Shown: positions 55,218 to 64,000 of the stretch, one piece after another
Layout of the letters: each line of letters opens with the position of its first letter
How positions within the stretch are numbered: position 1 is the first letter of the stretch
DNA from: Sorex araneus
Lineage: Eukaryota; Chordata; Mammalia; Eulipotyphla; Soricidae
Length of the DNA: 64,000 nucleotides
Direction of reading: 5' to 3'
Assembly: GCF_027595985.1 (NCBI RefSeq)
Contig: NC_073308.1
Coordinates: forward strand, 9,571,928 to 9,635,927
Translations under genes and position numbers: made by a program
Notes under the pieces: model-generated
What the model was told of the DNA's origin: nothing
The model's database searches: none
Seen by the model: the letters and a program-made list of their open reading frames with translations, nothing else

Positions 55218-55329
55218 TCAGAAGACTTTATTTCAAGTGTGCACAGCTTTAAGAATAAGACTTTTAAAAAATCCAAAATTCGTGGAAGTTGCAAGCAAAT
55301 TTTTGATGGTCAAGGGATTTCATGTCCAG
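55218..55329 (+). CDS. Exon encoding the start of a tensin-like C1 zinc-finger domain (partial gene)
   Basis: This is the best protein-coding segment in the window. The acceptor (tttatgtttttcag|TCAG) and donor (CCAG|GTGAGT) are canonical and enclose 112 bases: 37 open codons plus one base (ends in phase 1). The product starts SEDFISSVHSF and continues through NKTFKKSK and CKQIFDGQGISCP. This fits the first half of a C1 (phorbol-ester-type) zinc finger of the compact kind I associate with long tensin isoforms (H-x12-C-x2-C-x10-C). Such domains help place tensins, focal-adhesion adaptor proteins, at membranes. The remaining C1 ligands would lie in the next exon, beyond a phase-1 intron, and are not in this window. 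One oddity: the first expected Cys ligand, 12 residues after the His, is Arg (codon CGT, one transition from TGT). Which tensin gene, and whether another C1 protein fits better, is not settled. Confidence 0.6.
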
Positions 55330-57481
55330 GTGAGTCCATGTTCATCATTTCTTACCTCATTGAACTAGAAGCAAGCAAGCTAACAAACAAAAACCAAAAT
55401 AAAACAATCGTGGAATTCCCCTCTTCAGCCTATGTTTATCCCTTACTAGGCTCCCTGGGCAGATGTGACTGTATTTACACAGAATGTGACCCTGAGGAAT
55501 TTGTTCCAGAAAGAGCAGTTACTCAGTTACATGGAAGAACAAATGCCAGTTCAGGTTTTACCTTGTTGTCAGTGCTGTGGTGTCCAAAACACAGGCGGTT
55601 CATTGTTTCTTTCTGACCTCTTTCCAGTTTGTAGAAGAGAATTTCAAAGAGAACCTCCTTTACCGTTAGTGCTCATTCATTGTGTTCATGCCCCTGCACT
55701 GATAGTTGGGCACCACCTCTGCCAATAACCAGTTGCGAGTTTCACTGTTTGATTCCTGGACTCCTGGTAATTTATGCATTGTCAGCTGTTAGAACTTCCC
55801 TTGTCAGGCTGCTGTGATGGTTACTCTTTCTGACCCATGAGCCATTCCCATAGGATTAGACCCATGTCCTGAACTGGCTGCTCCACACATAAGTCATGGG
55901 TGTTGGCCACGATGGCTTTCATGGCTTAGCTGTCATCCAGTGGAAAGACTGCTTGGACAACAGCTTTGTCTCCAGGGCTTTGATAATGACCTGGGGTGCA
56001 ATGCATACATTATTTTGTTGTAAGAGTCATCTTTCCTTGTCTTCTCTATAAGTAAAGCTTGACTTTACTGCTTCTTTCAGGTTCTTGCAGTCACTCAATA
56101 GTCCAGTTTCCATCGAAAACCCTTTCACAGATCCTACCCAGTTCATGCAGTAGACGAGCTAATGGATGGCTGGGACAGGAGTTTGTGGCACTCAGTTGGT
56201 GTTGAGAATTGTGAGGTACGGGGGATTTGGCCCCAAGGTCAAAGATTCAGAGTCAGGTCAGGTGGACCTGGGAGGTGTGGTTCGCTTGTATGCTTGAGTC
56301 AGAAGAAATGACTGGAAAGGAAATGATTGAAACAGAGTAATAGAATGTGAAAAGTGAAACTGTAAAAGAGAACCCAAGGGAAATCAGAGTTGATAAAAGG
56401 AACATAAAGGAGGCAAGGTAGAAAATAGAATGGAGGATTTTTTTGTAAGAAATATTTGACAATGGTTCTATTGAGTCAGTTACCCAAATGTGAAAGAAGT
56501 GCTTGTTGGAATATAAAGAAGTGCGAGATGAGTTCTGTTTTGCAGCATTATAGTCCTTCGTGTGAGAACTCTTGAGTTGTGGGTCCTGACTGGTCACTCT
56601 TGTTCTGGAGGGAAGCACTCTGTCTTTATGACCATCATACTCCACAAGTTGAAGATTTAGAGTAGATAGGCCGATTAGATCTTATGTTTTCTAGTGCTTC
56701 ATGCCTCGTGCTCTGTGTGGGCCTCAGGAAGCTCAGGGCACAGAGAGTGAGTATGGCTTTGGGAAGACCTTCCCTTTGCTTGTCCTAAGGCTCCTGGATT
56801 GTGTCACTGGTTAGTGGGGATATGTAGGGGCTGGTGTGTTCTGAGGAAAGAATAGGGAGAAGCAGACGCGATCCCTGGAGCCCACCTCTGACTTGGTAGT
56901 GAGTGTAAAATGTTCTAGAAAAGTCTCCATCTCACAAGCAGTAAAATGGTGGCCTGAATTCTGAGACTCCTGGAGACATTTGGAAGAATAGCAGTTCTCT
57001 GACTACTCTAATAATGTCAGGGTTTCAGAGCCAGACACTAGGTAATTTCTTCTGTAGCAGGAAAGTTCTTAGCATTGATCTTGGAAATCCCCTGTGACAG
57101 GAAGAGCTGATGCAAGGAATGCAGATGCTCACGTGGAGACGCTGCGCAGGCAGGCAGGTCTGTGGCGCTGAGTCTGGAGAAATGCAGAGGCGCAGTAACT
57201 GGGTGCCGGGTCAGGTCTGGGCCAGGGACAGACAGGCTCCTGGCAGGAGTCTCCAGCAGAGTCAGCTTAGAGCAGTGTGCTCTGTTAACTTTTCTACTTG
57301 ACACTTTGCCAGTGTTCACTTTTATAAGTTGGTGGGTCAAAGTGGCATCTATACCTTTATTACCGTTTTCATTCATTGGTCAGCGTGGATGTGGTGCGTC
57401 TAAGAAACCCAAAAGTGATCATTTTGGCATTTATTTCTGAAATTTGAAAATTACAGAAATTCTTGATTTCTAGAAATTCTT
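55330..57481. other. Intron-like sequence after the C1 exon
   Basis: About 2.1 kb without a recognised young transposon. The segment 55800-56240 read on the minus strand has short coding-like blocks in shifting frames ('GDKAVVQAVFPLDDS' in one frame), which might be a decayed processed pseudogene. I could not identify a parent. No second C1 exon is visible. Confidence 0.4.
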
Positions 57482-57489
57482 TATATATA

Positions 57490-57535
<46 letters not shown>
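57482..57535. repeat. Compound (TA)n(TG)n(TA)n microsatellite
   Basis: Alternating TA, then about seven GT, then about 15 AT units. It abuts the A-tail side of a reverse SINE, a common birthplace of such arrays. Confidence 0.95.
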
Positions 57536-57538
<3 letters not shown>

Positions 57539-57647
57539 TTCTTACTCCTGGCTCCATGCTCAGAGATCACTCCGTGCAGGCGTGGGGGACCATACGGAGG
57601 GTGTTCAAGACGTGTACTACCCACTATATTTTGACCCCGGCTCCTCT
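57536..57647 (-). mobile_element. tRNA-derived SINE, truncated
   Basis: 'tcttactcctggctccatgc', 'tcagagatcactccgtgcag' and 'gtgggggaccatacggaggg' match the reverse SINE, with the head reduced to 'ctacccactatattttgacc'. Confidence 0.7.
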
Positions 57648-57649
57648 AT

Positions 57650-57824
57650 ATGTGTACTTTTTTTGTAGGGATGGGTGAGGTTTGAGCCTTACCTGTCACA
57701 CTGGGACTTACTCCTGGCTCTGAACTCTGTGGAGACTCGGAACCATGTGTGATACTGGGGATTGGAACTGAGTTGGCCACATATAAAGCAAGTGCCTTAC
57801 CTGCTGTACTATCTGTCTGGCCCT
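57650..57824 (-). mobile_element. tRNA-derived SINE, type A
   Basis: 'acttactcctggctctgaac', 'gtgatactggggattggaac' and 'gctgtactatctgtctggcc' are in reverse order, tandem to the preceding copy. Confidence 0.8.
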
Positions 57825-58049
57825 GTAAATATGTCATTAACTTGTTAGGATTAATTTTCATCCATTTTGATAGGTTTTGGCAGACAGAAAATGTTAGTAT
57901 TTCCTACCAGATGTTATGTTCTCGACCATTGCTTATCTAATTTTTTGTGTCATGTTTTCATATAGAAGTTTTAAGGTTAGGCTTGTTCAATCTACCCAGC
58001 ATTCCATTTAGCTTCTGATTTTGCTCCATATTTAGATTGTCTTTCCAGG

Positions 58050-58250
58050 GGGCTGAAAAGATACTATGGTGGGTGCCATACTATCCCATACTATGATGGG
58101 TGCCGTTCTATGGGTTTGCTTGTCTTGCAAGCGCCCAATCCAGGTTCTATCCCTGACACCCCCGTGGTTCCCCGAACACCTTCAGGAGCAATCCCCTAGT
58201 ACAGAGTCAGTAGTAAGCCCAGAGCACTGCCAGGTGTGGCCCCAAAACAA
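58050..58250 (+). mobile_element. tRNA-derived SINE with a local duplication
   Basis: Head 'gggggctgaaaagatactat', then 'tactatggtgggtgccata' echoed by 'tactatgatgggtgccgtt' (a ~30-base internal duplication), then 'ccaatccaggttctatccct', 'gtacagagtcagtagtaagc' and 'ccaggtgtggccccaaaac'. Confidence 0.8.
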
Positions 58251-58254
58251 GAGT

Positions 58255-59235
58255 GCCCCAAAGTGAGATTGCCATTCTAAAACTGGCTAACTACCAGTAA
58301 AGTGGACCTGTAATTCACACTGTGCACAAAATTAACTCAGAGTGAGATCAAACTGAAAAATTCTGCACGGTGGGAGAAATTATTACTAAAATAAAATGAT
58401 ACCATATTGAATGGGAGAAAATATTTGCATGTCAAGCATCTGATAAAGCACTAATATCTACGATATAGAAAGAATGTACAAAACTCAGCTACAGGAAACA
58501 GAAATATTAAAAAGAAGGGAAATACTGAGGATCTTCCTCTCTGAAGGAAAGATGCCCAGAGAGCCATAGGCACATGCAAAAACACTCTCTATCACTGCTA
58601 CTGGGGACATGCAGATGCAAGCGGTAACCATGGTCACTTCACACTAGAGAGAATGACATCTATTGAAAAATGCCAGAGAACAAGTGTTGATGGGGATGTG
58701 GAGAAAAAAGAACAGTATCTGCTTTTGCTGGAAATGTAAAGCCGGTTCAGCCTCTATGTAAAACAGTGTAGAGACTTCTCAAAGAATAAAAAATAGAACT
58801 GCTGTATGATTCAGCATCCGTCTAAGGACACAGAAGCACGGATGCAAAGAGCTATATGCCAGTTATGCTGCACAGCTTAGTAACAGCTCGTATCTAGCAA
58901 CAACCCAAATGCCAGTATCAGTTGTGTATGTGTTTGTATACATACATAGACCAATTTTTTTTTTTTTTTTAGTTATATTCAGCAGGATTTAGGGCTTACT
59001 CCTGCTGGTGCTCTGGGGACCGTATGGAATACCAGGGTTAGCCTGGGTTAGGTATGTGCAAGGCACTTACCTTACCTATAGTAATATCTCTCCAGCCCCT
59101 CCTCCCAGTATTTTTTTATACCCTGTTTATACAACATGGCTGGTTCTTAATCATGCTAAGAGGAATAAATCAGAAAGGCAAAGACAAACACTTGATAGTC
59201 TTACTCCTATGTAGTATATAGAGAAAAACATAGGG
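58255..59235 (+). mobile_element. Old L1 ORF2 3' part, interrupted by a SINE
   Basis: 'ttgaatgggagaaaatattt', 'gttgatggggatgtggagaa' and 'catgctaagaggaataaatc' followed by 'agaaaggcaaagacaaacac' match L1 ORF2 C-terminal coding sequence in forward orientation, decayed beyond an open frame. A SINE occupies 58957-59099. Confidence 0.75.
58957..59099 (-). mobile_element. tRNA-derived SINE nested in the L1
   Basis: The poly(T) start is the A-tail. It is followed by 'tagggcttactcctgctggt', 'ctggggaccgtatggaatac', 'gtgcaaggcacttaccttac' and 'aatatctctccagcccc'. Confidence 0.9.
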
Positions 59236-59345
59236 GGCCACTGGGACAGTGACCGTGAAACCATTTCTTACACTCCCACCACACAGCTGAGGTTACCTTG
59301 GGCCTTGCATGTGTGAAGTCCTGGATTTGACCCTAGCATTGAAAA
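59236..59345 (+). mobile_element. Degraded tRNA-derived SINE head
   Basis: 'gggggccactgggacagtga' and 'cttgcatgtgtgaagtcctg' suggest a decayed forward copy. No 3' half is visible. Confidence 0.4.
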
Positions 59346-59665
59346 CAAGCCCCCAAAAGCCAGCCCTTCCCCAAAGTCAGGTTATCAAAGAGGAGGGGAA
59401 GTAGAAGGAAGTGTTTTGTAGACAGTGATGGAGGGATCATCTTGGTGGTGTTATGGTGTAATAACATTTTACCCCCTATAACATATAAAGATTTATACTC
59501 TTATAAATCAAATTTACCTAAATAAATATATAACCACAGAAAAAGTAATTCTTTTTTCTCCATGCTCATAAAAAATTGGTGATATTTTATTTAATTACTA
59601 GTTTCTGCTTTCTCTATTTAGATCTCACTTGTAGCTGATACATATGGAATTCATATTATTTTATG
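59346..59665. other. Unannotated AT-rich sequence
   Basis: No feature is recognised, apart from the A/T-rich character expected near an L1 insertion site. Confidence 0.4.
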
Positions 59666-59684
59666 AATAAGCTAGCTTTTCTTT

Positions 59685-61338
59685 TTTTTTCTTTTGAAGA
59701 TTTGTTTTATTTATTTATTTATTTATTGAATCACCGTGAGATAGTTGCAACCTTTTATGTTTGGGTTACCATCTCACAATGATCAAACACTCATCCCTCC
59801 ACCAGTGCACATTCCCCACCACCCATATCCCAGGTATATCCCCCCCCTTTCCCATCCACCCCCTGCCTCCATGGCAGACAATAATTCCCCATACTCTCTC
59901 TCTACTCTTCGGCATTATGGCTTGCAACATAGTCACTGAGAAGTCATCATGTTTGTTCTAATATTTATTTTCGGCATGCATCTCCCATCCCAACTGGTTC
60001 CTCCAGCCATCATTCTCTTAGTGATCCCTTCTCTATTCCACCTGCCTTCCACCCTCCATTCATAAAGCAGTCTTCCAGCTATGGGGCAATCTTCCTGGCC
60101 CTTTTATCTAATGTCCTTGGGTGTCAGCCTCATGTGATGTTACTCTACACTCCACAAATGAGTGTAGTCCTATGTCTGTCTCTCTCTTTCTGACTCATTT
60201 CACTTAGCATGATACTCTCCATGTCTATCCATTTATAAGCAAATTTCATGATTTCATCTCTCCTAATAGCTGCATATTATTCCATTGTGTAGATGTACCA
60301 AAGTTTCTTTAAGCAGTCATCTGTTTTAGGGCATTCGGGTTGTTTCCAGATTTTGATATTGTGAACAATGCTGTAATGAATATATATAGGTACAGATGTC
60401 ATTCTATGGTGCTTTTTTGCATCCTCTGGATATATTCCCAGAAGTGGTATTGTGGGGTCATATGGAAGCTCAATTTCTAGTTATTGAAGGTCTGTCCATA
60501 TTGTTTTCCAGAAAGACTGGCCCAGTTGGCATTCCCACCAACAGTGAAAGAGCATCCGTTTTTCTCCACATCCATGCCAGCACTGGTTGCTTTTGTTCTT
60601 TTGAATGTGTGCCAGTCTCTGTGGTGTGAGATGATATCTCATTGTTATTTTGATTTGCATCTCCCTGATGACTGGTGGTGTGGAGCATTTTTTCATGTGC
60701 CTTTTGGCCATGTATATTTCTTTTTTGAGAAAATTTCTGTTCATTTCTTCTCCCCATTTTTTGATGGAGTTGGAGGTGTTTTCTTATACAATTCTACTAG
60801 TGTTTTGTATATCCTGGATATTAATCTCTTATCAGATGGATATTGAGTAAATATTCTTCCCCATTCTGTGGGCTCTTTCTGTATTTTGATCATTGTTTCT
60901 TTTGAAGTGCAGAAACTTCTTAGTTTGATGTAGTCCCATTTGTTTATGTTTGCTTCCACTTGCATGGTCAGTGCTGTTTCATCCTTAAAGAGGCTTTTAG
61001 CTTCAATGTCATGGAGAGTTCTGCCTACATTTTCCTCTGTATACCTTATAGATTCTTGTCTGATATTGAGGTCTTTAATCCACTTTGATCTGAGTTTTGT
61101 GCCTGGCATTAGACAGAGGTCAGAGTTCATTTTTTTTTTTTTTTTGCAGGTAGCTATCCAGTTTTCCCAGCACCACTTGTTGAAGAGGCTTTCCTTGTTC
61201 CACTTCACATTCCTTGCTCCTTTGTCAAAGATTAAGTGGCCATATATTTGGGGGGTCTATGACAGGATATTCAACTCTGTTCCATTGGTCTGCAGGTCTG
61301 TTTTTATCCCAATACCATGCTGTTTTAATGACTACTGG
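59685..61338 (-). mobile_element. 1.65-kb 5'-truncated L1 with long TSD
   Basis: The minus strand reads ORF2 C-terminal sequence from 'NKWCWENW' (near 61165) through '[19 protein letters not shown]' (near 60840) and the WYIYTMEYY region near 60290, then a 3' UTR and an A-tail expanded to (TTTA)n on this strand at 59705-59728. The frame is broken between 60741 and 60757 and again downstream. The 19-bp TSD AATAAGSTAGCTTTTCTTT at 59666-59684 and 61339-61357 has one mismatch. A T17 run at 61129-61145 lies inside the coding part. Confidence 0.95.
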
Positions 61339-61379
61339 AATAAGGTAGCTTTTCTTTCCTCCCTCCGTCTCTCTCTTCC

Positions 61380-61478
61380 CTTAGGTATGCAGGGGTTATT
61401 TCTGCAGTGCTCAGGGCATCATGTGGTACTGGCAATTGAATCTGGACCTTCCACATGCAAGTTCTCCAGCTCTTTGAG
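61380..61478 (-). mobile_element. Degraded tRNA-derived SINE
   Basis: 'tgcagtgctcagggcatcat', 'gtggtactggcaattgaatc' and 'ccacatgcaagttctccagc' are in reverse order. Confidence 0.6.
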
Positions 61479-61607
61479 ATTTCTCTCCCTCCCTATCCTT
61501 TCCTCTATTGACTGAGTACTGACAAAGTCTGTTTCCTATGCCAAGTACGCAGTAGTGGGTGAGCTATCATATATCCGTCTTAGAATTTGTGCAGTACAGG
61601 TCTTCTT

Positions 61608-61758
61608 TTTATTTATTTATTTTTTGGTGGTGGGGGGGAACATCTGGTAGTGCTCAGGGATCACTCCTGGTGGGCTGGGGAGACCATATGGGTTGCCTGG
61701 GATTGAATCCAGGTCTGCTGCATGGCAGGCCAATGCCCTGTCACTGTAACCCCAGTGC
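61608..61758 (-). mobile_element. tRNA-derived SINE, type A
   Basis: A T-rich start with ATTT repeats, then 'tagtgctcagggatcactcc', 'tgggattgaatccaggtctg' and 'caatgccctgtcactgtaac'. Confidence 0.85.
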
Positions 61759-62429
61759 ATGGTTTTATATCCTTTCTTTGTACCTTGTCATTACCTGCTA
61801 GCAGTTAGGTATAAGTATATTAGAAATACTGATTTCTTTCAGTGCTATCCAATATCTTATTTGTGAATATATAATTTCTTTTTTATTGCTTCAGTAACTT
61901 CTTCATGGCGAGAGGGAATCTTTGATGTCACTTTATTTTACTCCTCATTACCTGCAGTAAGGAAGGTGGCTCTGAGATGTATATAAGGCTGCTGTCCTTA
62001 AGCTCTGCGCTCTGTTGATGATTTCAGCAAGAGCAAGGTCATAAGGCAAGGGTTTTTTTCCCTTTTAAGAAAAGGTACATATTTGCCTTGATGATTCATG
62101 AGATTCTTTTCACATAAAAAAGTGAAAATGACCTGACATTAGGGACATTACTATTAACATAATTATGTGGCACACAGCTTTATACCATCTAAGTTTAAAA
62201 CCACCAGCAGTGATTTTAGGAAGCAGAACCTCCTTTTAAATGGCTATCATGATGGGCCCAGAAACGGTGTGATGAGCATTTTCAGTTTCACCTGTTTGTA
62301 GTCTCATATTTTAGGGCCTTCTCCAGCAGCAGAGGTATTTTTTTTAATGGCTTTTTGTTAACTCTGAGTAGAGAATAAAAGTTTTGTATTTAAAGCAAAA
62401 GATAATAGAAAACCATAAAGACTATCCAC
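61759..62429. other. Unannotated sequence
   Basis: No repeat or exon is recognised. Confidence 0.4.
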
Positions 62430-63190
62430 AAAAAACCTTTTGGGATTAATACATGAATGCAGTAAAGTTACAGGATTAAAAAATCAGTAACAGAAGCTGG
62501 AGAGAGAGTAGAGCTGGGATGGCTCTTGCCTTGCCTGAGGCTGACACGGGTCTGATCCCCCGCACCACAGTGATGTTCTGAGCCCCACCAGGAGTAAGCC
62601 TGAGAACCACCTGTTATGGACCTGACAACCAGAATTAAATAAGATCAATAATAGCAAAAGCCACTTGTTTTTCTATACAGTAATAATGAACTATTTTAAA
62701 GAGAAAAAAAGGCAATATAATTTTCAATAGCATAAAAAAATACAGTATTTAGGAATAAATACCAAAATGAAAGATCTGTTCACTACATACTATATGACAT
62801 TGATTAAAAAAAAAACCTGAAGATGCAAATTAATGGAAGGCTAACTTGTATTCCTGGATTAAAATATTCAATATTATGATTATAATATTGGTTACGCTAC
62901 CAAAGTGGTTATAGATTCAATGCAATCTATCAGAATTTTAATGTGTTTTTTATTTTAGAAAAGAGTCTTAAACATTGTGTAGGCCCACAAAAGACATTGA
63001 ATAGTCAAAGATTTCAATATTTTTAAATCTTGAAAGATAATAAAATGAGGCATTACACCTCCCAGTTTCTAAAGTTATAGTATATAAGTAGACACATAAG
63101 TCAGTGAAACAAAATATAGAGCCTTTAAAACAAAGCCATGAATAATATAATAATTCATGACAGAATTTTATTTATTTTTTATTTTTAGAC
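62430..63190 (+). mobile_element. Old L1 ORF2 reverse-transcriptase/C-terminal segment, interrupted by a SINE
   Basis: 'gcagtaaagttacaggatta', 'tctatacagtaataatgaac', 'tagattcaatgcaatctatc' and 'ggcattacacctcccagttt' follow the canonical order of L1 ORF2 beyond the reverse-transcriptase core, in forward orientation. Stops are frequent. A SINE sits at 62493-62636. Confidence 0.78.
62493..62636 (+). mobile_element. tRNA-derived SINE nested in the L1
   Basis: 'gaagctggagagagagtaga', 'gaggctgacacgggtctgat' and 'gagccccaccaggagtaagc' are in forward order. The surrounding L1 is contiguous across it. Confidence 0.75.
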
Positions 63191-63217
63191 CCCTCCCCCA
63201 GAATTTTATTTTATTTT

Positions 63218-63293
63218 ATGTTTTTTTTTTTTTTTGTTTTGGGGCTGTGCATGGCAATATCAGGGGTTACTCCTGACTCAAGAATCACTCCTG
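63218..63293 (-). mobile_element. Truncated SINE, tail half only
   Basis: A poly(T) start, then 'gggctgtgcatggcaatatc' and 'aggggttactcctgactcaa'. It stops abruptly at 'cactcctg', where an opposing SINE begins. Confidence 0.8.
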
Positions 63294-63465
63294 GGGGCTG
63301 GAGTGATAGCACAGCGGGGAGGGCATTTGCCTTGCACGAGGCCGACCCGGGTTCGATTCCCAGCATCTCATATGGTCCCCTGAGCACCGCTAGTGGTAAT
63401 TCCTGAGTGCAGAGCAAGGAGTGACCCCTGTGCATCGCCAGGTGTGACCCAAAAAAGAAAAAAAA
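63294..63465 (+). mobile_element. Full-length, low-divergence tRNA-derived SINE, type A
   Basis: The cleanest copy in the window. Internal Pol III promoter: A-box-like TAGCACAGCGG at 63307-63317 and B-box GGTTCGATTCC at 63350-63360. The body is 'catatggtcccctgagcacc' and 'gcagagcaaggagtgacccc', ending 'ccaggtgtgacccaaaaaag' and an A-rich tail. It abuts a truncated opposing SINE, so the pair could fold back in a transcript. Confidence 0.95.
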
Positions 63466-63499
63466 GGCAAAAGACACAAATTAACCAACTGAGTTAAAA

Positions 63500-63690
63500 A
63501 GAATAGTTAGTGGAAATGAAGGCATTGGCATTTTTACAAAGAAGACAAAATTTTATCCAGCAGTTACATGAAAAGATACTCAAAATCACCATCACTAGGA
63601 ATGCAGTCAGAATCAGGATGAGGCACCCCTGGTGCCTGTGGCTGTCCTATACATGATAGGACCTCACTAGTGTTTGCCAGGAAGTGAGAG
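63500..63690 (+). mobile_element. Probable old L1 ORF2 scrap
   Basis: 'cagttacatgaaaagatact', 'caaaatcaccatcactagga' and 'atgcagtcagaatcaggatg' match the L1 stretch encoding '[14 protein letters not shown]' seen in the other copies, in forward orientation and heavily decayed. Confidence 0.55.
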
Positions 63691-63704
63691 AAGGGAACCT
63701 TAGC

Positions 63705-63782
63705 ACATTTTTCGTGGGTTCAGTGACTATGGGGTTGAACCTGGGTCAGTTACGTGCAAGGCAAGCACCATACCCTCTTAAA
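63705..63782 (-). mobile_element. SINE head fragment
   Basis: 'ggttgaacctgggtcagtta' and 'cgtgcaaggcaagcaccata' are the reverse B-box region and head. The rest is missing. Confidence 0.65.
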
Positions 63783-63852
63783 ACTTTTTTTGGCCACTAT
63801 TCTTACTATTTTTTTTTGAAAAAAAATTTTAAATTATCTAAATATTCTTCCA

Positions 63853-64000
63853 AGGGCCAGAGCAATAGTACAGTGGGTGAGGTGCTTGCTTTGCACAGGG
63901 CTGACCCAGGGCACCTGTCATGGTCTCTTGAGCACCACCAGGAGTGTTCCTTGAGTTCAGAGCCAGGAGTAACTGCTGTGTGTGATCCCAAAATATAATA
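63853..64000 (+). mobile_element. tRNA-derived SINE running to the window end
   Basis: 'agggccagagcaatagtaca', 'cttgctttgcacagggctga', 'ttgagcaccaccaggagtgt' and 'agagccaggagtaactgctg' are in forward order. There is a ~15-base deletion where the B-box should be. The tail may continue past the window. Confidence 0.88.

Noticed and set aside
63307-63360. A-box and B-box suggesting a tRNA gene
   Set aside because: The boxes belong to the tRNA-derived SINE head. There is no full cloverleaf with acceptor stem, and the downstream SINE body and A-tail are present.

Overview
This window is vertebrate, almost certainly mammalian, nuclear DNA. It has no operon structure, very low coding density, L1 ORF2 fragments, MIR/L2 fossils, an LTR retrotransposon family and a CpG island. 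The dominant SINE is tRNA-derived. Its body resembles 'ggggctggagtgatagcacagcgg ... gacccgggttcgattcc' and it ends in 'gtgtgacccaaaaaa'. I associate this family with shrews (Soricidae, most likely Sorex). That assignment is from memory of the SINE, not from a search.

Layout. 1-7 kb: mostly unannotated sequence with MIR-like fossils, plus a complete solo LTR (4124-5171) with a perfect 6-bp target-site duplication (TSD). 7.1-8.3 kb: a CpG island with a GC-rich minisatellite, flanked by a GT-rich tract on the left and a CA-rich tract on the right. 8.9-12.2 kb: a long minus-strand L1 interrupted by a 597-bp composite repeat. 12-37 kb: many SINEs, three more composite-repeat pieces, L1 fragments, pure (GA)n and (AT)n arrays and an exact 82-bp tandem duplication. 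37.9-38.7 kb: two identical 126-bp arms in inverted orientation, one of them flanked by an 11-bp direct repeat. 43.2-44 kb: an L1 insertion with TSDs. 46.5 kb: a possible exon. 47.26-48.21 kb: a minisatellite of 13-15-bp units containing an exact 200-bp higher-order repeat. 49-54.6 kb: a MER5-like fossil, old L1s and a second solo LTR of the same family (53587-54623), also with a perfect 6-bp TSD. 55.2 kb: the best protein-coding exon. 57-64 kb: dense L1 and SINE nests.

Genes. The only convincing coding segment is a 112-bp plus-strand exon (55218-55329). It has canonical splice sites and encodes the start of a C1-type zinc finger most like those of long tensin isoforms. A weaker exon candidate ends at 46652 with a consensus donor in compatible phase. 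If both are real, the window is mainly intronic or 5' sequence of a tensin-like gene on the plus strand. The CpG island at 7.4-8.0 kb could then be an upstream promoter, but nothing in the window proves that link. Nearly all other long open frames are transposon remnants or stop-free low-complexity sequence. I found no CRISPR array, rRNA, functional tRNA or novel defence-type system. The unusual content is structural: LTR insertions, templated or inverted duplications, higher-order minisatellite structure and a composite SINE-related element.
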